Shown here one piece after another: positions 52,267 through 61,519 of a stretch of DNA of 64,000 nucleotides. Location of the stretch: NCBI GenBank assembly GCA_019414055.1, contig DXMV01000010.1, positions 1-64,000 of the forward strand, read 5' to 3'. How positions within the stretch are numbered: the stretch's first letter is position 1; each line of letters starts with the position of its first letter. The DNA comes from Collinsella sp. (GTDB taxonomy: Bacteria; Actinomycetota; Coriobacteriia; Coriobacteriales; Coriobacteriaceae). Under the pieces are notes generated by a model. The model was not told where the DNA came from and ran no database searches. It was given only the letters and a program-made list of their open reading frames with translations. Position numbers and translations under genes: made by a program.

Positions 52267-54126
52267 ATGAACCCGTATACTTCTTCCGGTTCGGTCGCCA
52301 CGATGACGGCCAACGTGTCCGGCAACGATAACCTCAACGACTTGGGTGACGGTCCGCGCCAGCCCGGCGATCCCGAGCGCTATCCCGCCGGTGCGGTAAC
52401 TCGCCGCCTGCTGGGCTACGTTCGTCCGCATCGCATTTCGTTTACGGCGTCGTTTGTGAGCGCCGCCATCTCGGTGATCTTGCAACTCTATACGCCCATC
52501 CTCATCGGCGAGGGCATCGACCTCATCGTTGCCGCCGGGCAGGTGGACTTTGACGCACTGTTGCCGCTCGTTACCAAGCTCGCGATTGTCGTGGTGGGCG
52601 CGGCGGCCTTCCAGTGGCTGCAGGGCTACTGCGTCAACCGTCTGTCCTACGAGACGGTGCGCGACATGCGCGTGGAGGCGAGCGACAAACTCAGCCGCAT
52701 GCCGCTCAGCTTTATCGACAGCCATGCCCACGGCGACCTCATGAGCCGCGTAGTCAACGACGTCGACCAAGTGGGCGACGGCCTGCTGCAGGGCTTTACG
52801 CAGCTCTTTACCGGCGTCATCACCATCGTGGGCACGCTCGCGTTTATGCTCTCCATTAACCTGGCCATGACGCTCGTGGTGGTGCTCGTCACGCCGCTTT
52901 CCATCTTTGCAGCCGGCGCCATCGCCAAGCTTTCCAACAAGAGCTTTACGGCACAGCAGCGCATCCAAGGCCAGCTTGGCGGTCATATTGAGGAGTACGT
53001 GGGCGAGCAAAAGCTCGTGGACGCCTTCGCCTACGGCCCGCACGCTCAACAGCGCTTCGATGTCCTCAACGCCGAGCTCTATACGGCGGGCGAGCGCGCG
53101 CAGTTTATGGGTTCGCTTTCTAACCCCGGCACGCGCTTTATCAATAACATCATCTACGCCGTGGTCGCCGTGATCGGCTGCGCGGGCGTGATCACGGGCG
53201 TGCCTGCGGCGCTCACGGTGGGCGGCGTGCAGATCTTCCTGTCCTACGCTAACCAGTACACTAAGCCGTTCAACGAGGTCACGAACGTCATCACGCAAAT
53301 CCAGACCGCGTACGCCTCGGCGCGCCGCATGTTCGCGTTGCTCGATGCGCGCGAGCAGGAGCCCGACGCGGCGGATGCCGTGGAGCTTGCCGCCCCGCAG
53401 GGCGAGGTGACCTTTGAACACGTGGACTTTAGCTATGTGCCCGACCGCAAACTGCTGCAGGATATCTGCATCGATGCCAAGCCCGGTACGCGCTTTGCCC
53501 TCGTCGGCCCCACGGGCTGTGGCAAGACGACGCTCATCAACCTGCTGCTGCGCTTTTACGATATCGATGCTGGGCGCATCGCGGTCGATGGTCGCTCCTC
53601 GCGTGACTACACGCGTGCGAGCCTGCGCCGCGCCTTTGGCATGGTGCTGCAGGACACCTGGCTGTTCGAGGGCACGGTGGCCGAAAACATTGCCTACGGT
53701 TGCCCCGATGCCACGCGCGAGCAGATTGTCAAGGCCGCCAAGCGCGCTCATGCGCACAAGTTTATCGTGCAGCTGCCAGGCGGCTACGATACGGTGATCG
53801 GCGAGGACGGCGGCACGTTTAGCCAGGGCCAAAAGCAGCTGCTGTGCATCGCGCGCGTTATGCTCACCGACCCGGCGATTCTGCTGCTGGACGAGGCGAC
53901 CTCGAGCATCGATACCCGCACCGAGCTGCAGGTTCAGGAGGCATTCGACGAGCTTATGGCCGGTCGCACGAGCTTTGTCGTGGCGCACCGCCTGTCGACG
54001 ATTCGCAACGCCGACTGCATTCTGGTCATGCGCGACGGCCAGATTATCGAGCGCGGCACGCACGACGAGCTGCTAGCGGCAGGCGGCTTCTACGCCGAGC
54101 TCTACCGCAGCCAATTCGCCCAGTGA
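52267..54126 (+). CDS. ABC exporter subunit, catalytic half (pair 2)
   Basis: A 619-residue half-transporter. After an unstructured N-terminus (about 40 residues) come six membrane helices and an NBD with Walker A GPTGCGKTT, a changed signature FSQGQKQLLCIAR and Walker B ILLLDEATSSID with the catalytic Glu. Its intact Glu and altered signature complement the partner, so the pair forms a heterodimer with one hydrolytic site. The ATG follows AAGGAGGG, which overlaps the end of the partner gene. The transported substrate is unknown. Confidence 0.93.
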   Translation: MNPYTSSGSVATMTANVSGNDNLNDLGDGPRQPGDPERYPAGAVTRRLLGYVRPHRISFTASFVSAAISVILQLYTPILIGEGIDLIVAAGQVDFDALLPLVTKLAIVVVGAAAFQWLQGYCVNRLSYETVRDMRVEASDKLSRMPLSFIDSHAHGDLMSRVVNDVDQVGDGLLQGFTQLFTGVITIVGTLAFMLSINLAMTLVVVLVTPLSIFAAGAIAKLSNKSFTAQQRIQGQLGGHIEEYVGEQKLVDAFAYGPHAQQRFDVLNAELYTAGERAQFMGSLSNPGTRFINNIIYAVVAVIGCAGVITGVPAALTVGGVQIFLSYANQYTKPFNEVTNVITQIQTAYASARRMFALLDAREQEPDAADAVELAAPQGEVTFEHVDFSYVPDRKLLQDICIDAKPGTRFALVGPTGCGKTTLINLLLRFYDIDAGRIAVDGRSSRDYTRASLRRAFGMVLQDTWLFEGTVAENIAYGCPDATREQIVKAAKRAHAHKFIVQLPGGYDTVIGEDGGTFSQGQKQLLCIARVMLTDPAILLLDEATSSIDTRTELQVQEAFDELMAGRTSFVVAHRLSTIRNADCILVMRDGQIIERGTHDELLAAGGFYAELYRSQFAQ

Positions 54127-54253
54127 GGAAGCCCGTGGGGCAAATTAATCAATCGACAGACGGTGGTTTACATCTGTCACGTTAGTACTAAGATATTCAT
54201 CTAATAAATTGCATTAGTGGCTTTAAATTTGGGGGAAACGAGGCAACGTGACT

Positions 54254-54805
54254 ATGACGTGCTCTTTGGTGGTTAACAGCAAGAGCGGTAATACCAGGAT
54301 GGTTTCGGGCGCGATCAAGCGCGCTCTGCAGGCTGCGGGCGTTGAGTTTGTCCATGCCGCGGCGTTGAGCGACGATGCGGATGCAGATCAGGTTGCGCTC
54401 GAGGCGCAGGGCGCCTGCGCGGCCGACACGGTGCTCGTCGGTTTTTGGTGCGACAAGGGCGCGTGCACGCCTTCGGTCGCGGCGTTGCTCTCTGCCTTGC
54501 ACGGCAAGCGCGTGTTCCTGTTTGGCACCTGCGGCTTTGGGGCCGACCAGAGCTATTACCAGCAGATTGTCGACCGCGTAACTTCCAATCTGGCCGAGGA
54601 TGCCGAGCTTGCGGGCTGGGCGATGTGCCAGGGCAAGATGGGTCCCGCGGTTAAGCAGCGCTATGAGGCAATGCTCGAACAAGATCCCGACAACGCCCGA
54701 TTTAAGATGCTGCTCGACAACTGGGTTGCCGCGAAGGACCATCCCACCAAGGAAGATATGGATAACATGGCGGCGGCGGCCAAGAAGGCCGTGCTGGGAG
54801 AGTAG
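54254..54805 (+). CDS. Flavodoxin-like protein
   Basis: A 183-residue single-domain flavodoxin-fold protein. SLVVNSKSGNTRMVSGAIKR is the phosphate-binding loop of FMN domains (normally T/SxTGNT), VLVGFWCDKGACTPS is the 60s-type loop, and LFGTCGFGAD is the 90s-type loop. It likely passes electrons to an unknown oxidoreductase. An alternative GTG start at 54248 is possible; GAGG upstream fits either. It is followed by a terminator and a TetR regulator gene. Confidence 0.8.
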   Translation: MTCSLVVNSKSGNTRMVSGAIKRALQAAGVEFVHAAALSDDADADQVALEAQGACAADTVLVGFWCDKGACTPSVAALLSALHGKRVFLFGTCGFGADQSYYQQIVDRVTSNLAEDAELAGWAMCQGKMGPAVKQRYEAMLEQDPDNARFKMLLDNWVAAKDHPTKEDMDNMAAAAKKAVLGE

Positions 54806-54846
54806 CTTGCTGCTCGTGGTGTCGAGCGCTCCATAGTACAAGTGTG

Positions 54847-54875
54847 AAAGCCTCGAAATTCTCGAGGCTTTTTCT
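54847..54875 (+). terminator. Intrinsic terminator after the flavodoxin-like gene
   Basis: AAAGCCTCGA pairs perfectly with TCGAGGCTTT, followed by TTCTT. Confidence 0.9.
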
Positions 54876-54901
54876 TGGCACAAGGTTGCGTCGTGGCAAA
54901 A

Positions 54902-54914
54902 TGAACATTGTTCA
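54902..54914. promoter_or_regulatory. TetR operator candidate TGAAC-N3-GTTCA, copy 1
   Basis: TGAACATTGTTCA is a perfect-arm palindrome just upstream of the tetR ribosome binding site. A second TGAACAGCGTTCA is at 55529-55541 after the gene. The paired sites flanking a TetR gene point to autoregulation. Confidence 0.65.
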
Positions 54915-54930
54915 TATTGGAGGTGAGGGC

Positions 54931-55488
54931 ATGAATAACACAGCGACGTCTAAGGAGGAAATCCTGAAGACGAGCCGTAAGCTCATCCAGGAAAACGGTT
55001 GGACCGGCGTCAACATTCGCTCGGTTGCCGCGGCATGTGGCGTGTCGGTCGGATGCATCTACAACTACTTTGATTCTAAGACAGCGCTCGTGGGCGCGAC
55101 CGTGGCAAGCGTGTGGGGCGACATTTTCCATCACCCCGATGACGAGGCCGTCTTGGACGATGCACTCGAGTGCATTCGCTGGATGTATCGCCAGATGGAG
55201 TACGGCTGCCAAACGTATCCGGGCTTCTTTACGCATCACTCGCTGAGTTTTATGCAGCAAGACACTGCGGATGGCAAGCGCCGCATGCATCATGCCTGGC
55301 AGCATATCCTCGATCAGCTTTGTATGGTGCTCAGGCGCGACCCTCGGGTGCGCCCGGATGCCTTTACCGATCAGTTTTCTGTCGAGCAATTTGCCGAGGT
55401 CCTGTTCTCGCTCATGCTCTCTGCCGTGATCCGGCAAGACTTTGATCCGAGCTCCGTGCTCGAGATTACACGTCGAACCCTCTATTAA
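54931..55488 (+). CDS. TetR/AcrR family regulator
   Basis: A 185-residue regulator. The HTH lies in WTGVNIRSVAAACGVSVGCIYNYFDSKTAL, a clear TetR motif. The ligand domain (residues 60-185) has no known family. The ATG at 54931 follows TGGAGGTGA. Palindromes TGAAC-N3-GTTCA lie 17 bp before the start and 41 bp after the stop. The downstream copy precedes a ribosome binding site and a short ORF, which suggests a lost or very small target gene. Confidence 0.9.
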   Translation: MNNTATSKEEILKTSRKLIQENGWTGVNIRSVAAACGVSVGCIYNYFDSKTALVGATVASVWGDIFHHPDDEAVLDDALECIRWMYRQMEYGCQTYPGFFTHHSLSFMQQDTADGKRRMHHAWQHILDQLCMVLRRDPRVRPDAFTDQFSVEQFAEVLFSLMLSAVIRQDFDPSSVLEITRRTLY

Positions 55489-55492
55489 AAGG

Positions 55493-55516
55493 TCCCCGCG
55501 CAAGGCGGGGATTTTT
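55493..55516 (+). terminator. Intrinsic terminator after tetR
   Basis: CCCCGC pairs with GCGGGG around GCAAG, followed by ATTTTT. Confidence 0.85.
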
Positions 55517-55528
55517 ACGGTAAGAAAG

Positions 55529-55541
55529 TGAACAGCGTTCA
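55529..55541. promoter_or_regulatory. TetR operator candidate, copy 2
   Basis: TGAACAGCGTTCA keeps the arms of the copy at 54902. It sits 14 bp before the ATG at 55555 and 4 bp before GTTAAGGAGAT, so it may have governed a gene there. Confidence 0.6.
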
Positions 55542-55554
55542 TGTTAAGGAGATA

Positions 55555-55680
55555 ATGCTCGGCGTTCGGTGTGCTTGTGACGCCTGCCCGACGGCGGAAT
55601 ATAAGGTTCCCTGCTCTACAGTCCTGCGCAAGACGAAGGCCACATTAAGTGGCCTTCTTTGCGTGCGGAACTCGCGATGA
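55555..55680 (+). pseudogene. Short ORF behind operator and RBS; probably a truncated target gene
   Basis: GTTAAGGAG lies 5 nt upstream of an ATG that opens a 41-codon frame (MLGVRCACDACPTAEYKVPC and on). From codon 19 the frame runs into family A copy 2 and stops at TGA 55678-55680. The first 18 codons give a Cys-rich start unlike its flanks. A gene broken by the structured element is the simplest reading; a real small Cys-rich protein is possible. Confidence 0.4.
55611..55677 (+). repeat. Family A structured element, copy 2 (67-nt core)
   Basis: The 67 nt share 57 identities with the reverse complement of 10696-10762. The central stem is GAAGGCCAC-ATTAA-GTGGCCTTC; compared with the other copy, three base pairs change on both sides. 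The long outer arms of copy 1 are not kept here. A second hairpin with the same stem, GAAGGCCAC-TTAAT-GTGGCCTTC, lies inverted at 55789-55812. These and the short ORF fill the 401-bp gap to the next gene. Confidence 0.85.
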
Positions 55681-55788
55681 ACTTCGTGCCCGCCGCCCGG
55701 GAGGGCGCCCCTTTATTGATGGAAGGCCTAATAAGCGGATATTCCATACCCGGATGTATTCAGAGCGGGATGGGCTTTCCGAATACAA

Positions 55789-55812
55789 AGAAGGCCACTT
55801 AATGTGGCCTTC
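55789..55812. repeat. Inverted partner hairpin of family A copy 2
   Basis: GAAGGCCAC-TTAAT-GTGGCCTTC repeats the central stem of 55635-55657 in the opposite direction, enclosing about 130 bp of otherwise unexplained DNA. It lies near the 3' end of the LTA-synthase-like gene. Confidence 0.8.
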
Positions 55813-55889
55813 AACTTACATATATTGCGGATGCTCTCATGACAAGCCGCGCCTCAACACCGAGCAGACGAACCAGGTCGATAGACCCG

Positions 55890-58190
55890 TTATTTGATCT
55901 TTGTCGTGCCCGGCGCCAGGTTGGGGTCGGTCTCGTTGGCCTCGGTCTGGAAGTGCTCGGTATACACGTTCTTGCCGTCGCGGAACATCTCGTAGTACTG
56001 CATCTTGGCGTAATCCTCGCGCGCCTTGGTGGCGGCTGCGGCAGCGGCGTCGTCACCGGTGACGTTGGAGGAGAGCGCCCAGCGCAGGCTGGCGTCCTCG
56101 TAGCCGACGGAGTTGATGGCGGGCAGCGACTCGCGCAGCGTCATGTGCGCTTTCTGGTAGTCGGTCAGCGGGGCGCCGATCAGCTGCATGAGCTGCGTGG
56201 ACAGGTAGTTGGTGGACAGGTCATCGACCTCGCTCGTCTGGTCGCAACCGGCAACGTCGTAGTTAGCCCAAATGATGTAGTCGGTCTGCCACAAGCGCTC
56301 CTGGTGGGTAGCGTCGTCCTCGCCGGTAAACCACTTGTCATTGAACTTGGACGGGAAGAACGGCTGGTGGTCGCCCCAGAACACCACGACAACCTTGCGG
56401 TCGAGCTTGCTCAGGGCGTTGAGGAAGTAACGCAGCGCTTGGTCGGACTGCTCGATGCACGAGACATACTCGTCGACATCGGAGAGCGTGCCGTCCTCGA
56501 CGGTCTTGGCGTCCAGGTCGGTCGTGTCGATGTTCAGGTGCATCTGCTTGTCGACCGGCAGCAGACCCGTATCGTAGCCCGAGTGGTTCTGCATGGTCAC
56601 GTCGAAGATAAACTGAGGATCGGCGTTCTGGTCGAGCAGCTCAAGAATCTTGTCGTAGGTCGCCTGGTCGGTCACCATGCCGCGCAGGGTATCGGCGCCC
56701 TGGAAATCGTTGATGGACAGGAACTGGTCAAAGCCAAAGTCCTTATAGACGTTCTCGCGGTTCCAGTTGGTCGCGTGGTTGGGGTGCATGGCCGTGGTGG
56801 AATAGCCGAGCGATTTGAACTGCTCTGCCAGGTTCCCGGTCGTTTCCATGTTGTAGATGGTGTAGGGGTACACGCCCGAGCCCAGGTTGGCCATGGAGTT
56901 GCCGGTCATAAACTCAAACTCGGTATTGGCCGTGCCGCCGCCGTAGGCGCTCACGTAGAGCTTTCCGCGGCTGAGGCAGTTGGACAGGTTCTTAAAGTAC
57001 TGCGGACCTTCGTAGCCGGCGCGCATGTTCTGGTAGATCGACAGATCCGAGAACGTCTCGTTCATGATGGCGATGACCGTGGGCTTCTCGCTGTCGAACT
57101 GCTCCTTTGCGGCGGCGCGCTCGTCGCTCTTGGCCGCGTCGGACTTGTCGTAGGCCTTGGCGTACTTTTTGAGCGTGGCCTTGGCATCGTCGACGGAGTA
57201 GTCGGCGGGTTTGGGCGGCTTGATGGACTGTGCCGCGCTAATAAAGGCAGGCAGGTAGCCCTCGCGCCAGTAGCTCTCGAGCGGGCGCCAGGTGTAGACA
57301 GTGATGCCGAGGGTGTTGTAGTAGTCGATGAGCGTGACATGCGCGGTCACGCCGCCCAGGCACAGCACCGCCACGAGCAGGTTGGTGAGCAGCATGCGCT
57401 TGGCGTTAGCGGCGCCCTTCTGACGGTGCGGTGCCACCAGGCCGGCGTACTCGCACAGCAGCATGGCGATGGCGGTAAAGCCCATGGACAGCACGCAGAA
57501 CAGCGAGATCGAGAAGGTGTAGCCGTTGCCGGCGACCGCGGCGGCGGTGGAGATGGCCGAAAGGTCGCCCGGCTGGATGGGCATGGATTTAAACGTGATG
57601 ACGAAGAACTCGGCAATGCCCAGGACAAAGAGGGCAAAGGCCAGGACCGCGGGAGCTGCGCCGTGGCGCTGGAATAGGAAGAACAAGCCGACCATGAGCA
57701 CGGTTATGATGGCCCATTCGAGCAGAATGCACAGGGGGTAGACCCAGGTAAAGTCGTGGTTGGACGAGACCTCCATGCCCAGCAGCGCAAAGACGCCGGC
57801 GAGCAGCAGGCACAAGACGGCGGCGACGAGCGGTTTGCCCACAAAGGCTCCGCGCAGGCGGGCGAGCTTGCCGGTGGGGACGGGGGCATCGGACCCGGCG
57901 AACGCAAAGACGCGCGGGGCGATGCGGTCGCGGGCAATGCTGGCCCAGGCGCATCCGGTAAGGATGGCGTTGGTCAGGATGAGCATCACAAAGGCGAGCG
58001 GCTCGTTTTGGGCGACGAGGCCAATGGCGCCCCAAATGGTCAAAAAGAGCTGGAACAGGCCGAAGGCGACACTCCAGGCGATGGCGCCTTTGGCGACGGT
58101 GCCCGACTGTGCGCGAATGGCCTTGGCCTCGCGCAAGACAAGGTAGACGGTCGCCGCAAGACCGACGAGCGAGATGGCGGCAGCGAACAT
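55890..58190 (-). CDS. LTA synthase-like membrane sulfatase-fold protein
   Basis: A 766-residue membrane enzyme. About seven hydrophobic segments span residues 1-300, then an outside alkaline-phosphatase/sulfatase domain. The Thr nucleophile lies in IAIMNETFSDLS; GGGTANTEFEFMTGNS, TTAMHPNHATNWNR, and WGDHQPFF supply other metal ligands. This matches LtaS and phosphoglycerol transferases, which use phosphatidylglycerol to make glycerol-phosphate polymers or modify glycans. The ATG at 58190 follows GAGGAG. No glycolipid anchor synthase genes are adjacent. It is monocistronic, divergent from a nitroreductase. Confidence 0.88.
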   Translation of the reverse strand: MFAAAISLVGLAATVYLVLREAKAIRAQSGTVAKGAIAWSVAFGLFQLFLTIWGAIGLVAQNEPLAFVMLILTNAILTGCAWASIARDRIAPRVFAFAGSDAPVPTGKLARLRGAFVGKPLVAAVLCLLLAGVFALLGMEVSSNHDFTWVYPLCILLEWAIITVLMVGLFFLFQRHGAAPAVLAFALFVLGIAEFFVITFKSMPIQPGDLSAISTAAAVAGNGYTFSISLFCVLSMGFTAIAMLLCEYAGLVAPHRQKGAANAKRMLLTNLLVAVLCLGGVTAHVTLIDYYNTLGITVYTWRPLESYWREGYLPAFISAAQSIKPPKPADYSVDDAKATLKKYAKAYDKSDAAKSDERAAAKEQFDSEKPTVIAIMNETFSDLSIYQNMRAGYEGPQYFKNLSNCLSRGKLYVSAYGGGTANTEFEFMTGNSMANLGSGVYPYTIYNMETTGNLAEQFKSLGYSTTAMHPNHATNWNRENVYKDFGFDQFLSINDFQGADTLRGMVTDQATYDKILELLDQNADPQFIFDVTMQNHSGYDTGLLPVDKQMHLNIDTTDLDAKTVEDGTLSDVDEYVSCIEQSDQALRYFLNALSKLDRKVVVVFWGDHQPFFPSKFNDKWFTGEDDATHQERLWQTDYIIWANYDVAGCDQTSEVDDLSTNYLSTQLMQLIGAPLTDYQKAHMTLRESLPAINSVGYEDASLRWALSSNVTGDDAAAAAATKAREDYAKMQYYEMFRDGKNVYTEHFQTEANETDPNLAPGTTKIK

Positions 58191-58404
58191 GCTGAGACTC
58201 CTCACAAACTTAAAACCTACGAAAGCGGGGGTTTACCCGATTGTTACCAAGATATGCGCTGCAATTGGTGGCTGCGCACAACAACCAGCCATATTAACGC
58301 GCACGTGTGGCGGTGTGGCGCAATGTAGTGGCGACCTGCGCGATAATGGACGGGAATTACACGGAAACGTAAAGGCTTCTTAAAGAAATGGCGAGGATGA
58401 GGCG

Positions 58405-59274
58405 ATGAACGAGCGGGTTTGTATGACGAGTGCGGGCGACGTGGGTGCCGGCATGGACGCGGGCGGCTATCCGGTCGAGACTACGGGCAACGCGGTGCTG
58501 GACATTTTGGAGCACCGTTCGTCTACGCGCGCCTTCGCGCGCGATGACAGTGACCGTCCCGTAGCGGTGACCGACGAGCAGCGGGCGGCGATTTTGCATG
58601 CGGCGAGTCGCGCGCCATCGGCAGGCGCCATGATGATGTATTCCATCGTGAGCATTCGCGGGCAGGCTACGCTGGACCGTCTGGCCGACCTGTGCGATCA
58701 CCAGCCCATGATCGCCAAGGCGCCCTGGGCACTTATATTTGTGGTCGATTATGCCAAGTGGATCGATCTGTTTGAGCACGTGGGCTGCTTTGAGCCCGAG
58801 TTTGTCGAGCGCACGGGCAAGGCGCCCCGCCGCGCGCCGGGTTTGGGCGACTTTGCCATCGCGGCCCAGGACGCCGTGATCGCTGCACAAAACTCCGTGG
58901 TTGCCGCCGAGGCCCTGGGGCTGGGGAGCTGCTACATCGGTGATATCGTCGAGAATGCCGAGGAAGTTGCCGAGCTGCTCGATCTGCCGCCCTATACCAT
59001 GCCGCTGTCGATGCTCATCATCGGCACGCCCCGTAAGGAGCGCCCGGCAATCGCGCACCCCGTGGTGAACCTGGTGCACGAGGAGCGCTACTGCCGCGCG
59101 GATGCCGCGACCATGGACGCGCAGGTGGCCGAGATGGACGCGATGTTTCGCCCGCATGCCCGCGAGGTGGGGGAGCGCGTGGTGGATATCTACACCCGCA
59201 AACACACCAGTCCCTTTATGGCCGAGATGAGTCGCTCCATGGAGTGGTGGTTCAAAAAATGGCTCGGAAAATGA
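58405..59274 (+). CDS. Nitroreductase family protein (NfsA-like)
   Basis: A 289-residue FMN-dependent oxidoreductase. RSSTRAFARD is the FMN-binding Arg segment, HAASRAPSAGAMMMY follows, and GLGSCYIGDI plus PLSMLIIGTPRKERPA are typical of the NfsA/FrxA class. The C-terminal 40 residues (RKHTSPFMAEMSRSMEWWFKKWL) differ from standard members. The physiological substrate is unknown. The start follows GATGAGG weakly. A GGGACA hairpin directly follows the stop. Confidence 0.88.
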   Translation: MNERVCMTSAGDVGAGMDAGGYPVETTGNAVLDILEHRSSTRAFARDDSDRPVAVTDEQRAAILHAASRAPSAGAMMMYSIVSIRGQATLDRLADLCDHQPMIAKAPWALIFVVDYAKWIDLFEHVGCFEPEFVERTGKAPRRAPGLGDFAIAAQDAVIAAQNSVVAAEALGLGSCYIGDIVENAEEVAELLDLPPYTMPLSMLIIGTPRKERPAIAHPVVNLVHEERYCRADAATMDAQVAEMDAMFRPHAREVGERVVDIYTRKHTSPFMAEMSRSMEWWFKKWLGK

Positions 59275-59276
59275 CG

Positions 59277-59309
59277 AATGTGGCAAAGGGACAGTCCCTT
59301 TGCCACATT
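59277..59309. repeat. GGGACA-core hairpin after the nitroreductase
   Basis: AATGTGGCAAAGGGAC pairs with GTCCCTTTGCCACATT: a 33-nt near-perfect palindrome. It lies right at the nitroreductase stop and has no T-tract. Confidence 0.85.
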
Positions 59310-59390
59310 CCATATCGCGCGATGGCATAAAGGCCGTATAAATGTTTATCTAGCTGGGAAAACAGTGCATTAAAACATGGGCCGATTGCC

Positions 59391-59396
59391 TATAAT
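59391..59396 (+). promoter_or_regulatory. Candidate -10 of kup
   Basis: A perfect TATAAT lies 36 bp before the kup start. The matching -35 region is weak (TGCATT or similar), so an activator may be needed. No c-di-AMP riboswitch motif is visible in the upstream 120 bp. Confidence 0.5.
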
Positions 59397-59431
59397 CCCT
59401 TCGAACATTAAAGTTGGGAGGAAACCGGCTT

Positions 59432-61459
59432 ATGGAACAAAAGGCCAAGGAGGCAGCCTCGCACGCTGCGATTCCTGTGAGCATCTCGGCGATGCTCGTC
59501 ACGCTGGGCGTGGTGTACGGCGACATCGGCACCAGCCCTATGTATGTAACCAAGGCGCTCGTTGCCGGCAACGGCGGCATCGGAAGCGTGACGGAGGAGT
59601 TCGTGCTCGGCGCGCTCTCTCTTGTCGTGTGGACGGTCACGCTGCTGACGACCGTCAAGTACGTGCTGATCTCGCTGCGCGCCGACAACCACGGCGAGGG
59701 CGGTATCTTTGCCCTGTACAGCCTGGTCAAGCGTTGCGGCAAGTGGCTTATCATCCCCGCCATGCTGGGTGGCGCCGCGCTGCTCGCCGACGGCATCCTG
59801 ACGCCGGCTGTTACCGTTACCACGGCCATCGAGGGCCTGCGCACCATCCCTGCGGTTCACGCCGTGCTCGGGGATGACCAGGGCCGCGTTGTCGCCATCA
59901 CGCTCGCCATCATCATTGCGCTCTTCTTGGTGCAGCGCATCGGCACGGCCAAGATCGGTCACGCCTTTGGCCCCATCATGACGCTGTGGTTCCTGTTCCT
60001 GGGCGGCACGGGTCTGTTCTTTGTCTTCCAGCACCCCGCCGTGCTGCTGTGCCTCAACCCGGTGCGCGGCATCGCCTTTTTGCTAAGCCCCAACAACCAC
60101 GCGGGCATCATGATTCTGGGCAGCTGCTTCCTCGCCACCACCGGTGCCGAGGCGCTCTACTCCGACATGGGCCATGTGGGTCGCGGCAACATTTACGCCA
60201 CCTGGCCGTTCGTTAAGTGCTGCTTGCTGCTGTCCTATATGGGCCAGGGCGCTTGGCTTATGAACAACGCTGCCAACCCCGAGCTCATGGGCATTGCCGA
60301 CCTTAACCCGTTCTACCAGATGCTCGCCCCGGGCCTGCGTCCGTTTGCCGTCGGCCTTTCAACCATCGCGGCCATCATTGCCTCGCAGGCGCTCATTACC
60401 GGCGCGTTCTCGCTGGTGTCCGAGGCCAGTCGCCTGGACCTCATGCCGCACATGCAGGTCTTCTATCCGGCCGAGACCAAAGGCCAGCTCTACATCCCCA
60501 TGGTCAACAACGTCATGCTTGTCGGCTGCGTCATCGTGGTGCTGCTGTTCCAGAACTCGGCTCATATGGAAGCCGCCTACGGCCTTGCCATTACGCTGAC
60601 TATGATGTGCACCACGCTGCTGCTCTTCTTCTACCTGCACGAGGAGCGCAAGCTCAAGGTTGCTCCGTGGATCTTCGCGGCCTTCTTCCTTTTGCTCGAA
60701 GGCTTCTTCTTCGTGAGCTCACTCACCAAGTTCTTCCACGGCGGCTACTTCACCATCCTCATGGCTGCACTCATCATGGGCATTATGGTGTGCTGGTACA
60801 ACGGCACGGCGGTCGAACAGCGCCAGTTTACGCTGCTGCCGCTGCGCAGCTATCTGCCGCAGCTCAAGCGCCTGCGCGACGACGACCGTTACGAGCGCAT
60901 GAGCGACAACATCGTGTACCTGACCAAGGACACCCATACCGACTACATCGACCGTGATATCGTCTACTCGATCTTGGACAAGCATCCCAAGCGCGCTCGC
61001 GCCTGGTGGTTCGTGAACGTCGAGACCATGGACGAGCCGCATACCTTTGCCTATTCGGTCGAGACGTTCGGCACCGACTATGTTTTCCGCGTGCATCTGT
61101 ACCTGGGCTACAAGATTAACCAACGCGTCAACGCCTACCTGCGCCAAGTTGTTCAGGACCTGGCTGCCACCGGCGAGCTGCCGTCGCAGACGCACGACTA
61201 CTCGGTCTATAAGGATCCGGGCAACATTGGCACGTTCAAGTTCGTCATGATCCGCAAGCTGCTGGCGCCCGAAAGCGACGTGGAGCCGAGCGAGCGCACG
61301 GCCATCACGCTCAAGTACATCATCCGCCGCGCCGCCGGCACGCCCGCGCGCTGGTACGGCCTGGAGAACTCCAACGTGAGCTTTGAGTACGTGCCGCTGT
61401 TCACCAAGTTTAAGGCCGTGAGCAAGATGCAGCGCCTTGCCCCCAACGAGCGCCCGTAG
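59432..61459 (+). CDS. kup: Kup/HAK-type potassium transporter
   Basis: A 675-residue K+/H+ symporter with about 12 membrane helices in residues 1-450 and a cytoplasmic C-terminal domain. VVYGDIGTSPMYVTKAL is the family-defining start, ADNHGEGGIFALYSLVKR the pore region, and ALYSDMGHVGRGNIYATW the conserved Asp segment. The C-terminal part (about 450-675) matches actinobacterial Kup. The ATG at 59432 follows GGGAGGA. KdpD/E-type genes lie just downstream, suggesting a potassium-homeostasis locus. A 56-aa membrane protein lies between. Confidence 0.95.
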   Translation: MEQKAKEAASHAAIPVSISAMLVTLGVVYGDIGTSPMYVTKALVAGNGGIGSVTEEFVLGALSLVVWTVTLLTTVKYVLISLRADNHGEGGIFALYSLVKRCGKWLIIPAMLGGAALLADGILTPAVTVTTAIEGLRTIPAVHAVLGDDQGRVVAITLAIIIALFLVQRIGTAKIGHAFGPIMTLWFLFLGGTGLFFVFQHPAVLLCLNPVRGIAFLLSPNNHAGIMILGSCFLATTGAEALYSDMGHVGRGNIYATWPFVKCCLLLSYMGQGAWLMNNAANPELMGIADLNPFYQMLAPGLRPFAVGLSTIAAIIASQALITGAFSLVSEASRLDLMPHMQVFYPAETKGQLYIPMVNNVMLVGCVIVVLLFQNSAHMEAAYGLAITLTMMCTTLLLFFYLHEERKLKVAPWIFAAFFLLLEGFFFVSSLTKFFHGGYFTILMAALIMGIMVCWYNGTAVEQRQFTLLPLRSYLPQLKRLRDDDRYERMSDNIVYLTKDTHTDYIDRDIVYSILDKHPKRARAWWFVNVETMDEPHTFAYSVETFGTDYVFRVHLYLGYKINQRVNAYLRQVVQDLAATGELPSQTHDYSVYKDPGNIGTFKFVMIRKLLAPESDVEPSERTAITLKYIIRRAAGTPARWYGLENSNVSFEYVPLFTKFKAVSKMQRLAPNERP

Positions 61460-61519
61460 CCGACGGAGACTACACGGAGTTGGTTATCGATGAGCAAAAC
61501 TAAAGCCGGGGAGGTAAAC

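Noticed and set aside
59310..59431. c-di-AMP (ydaO-type) riboswitch before kup
   Set aside because: The gap is only about 120 bp and lacks the conserved GGGG and terminal segments of that riboswitch.
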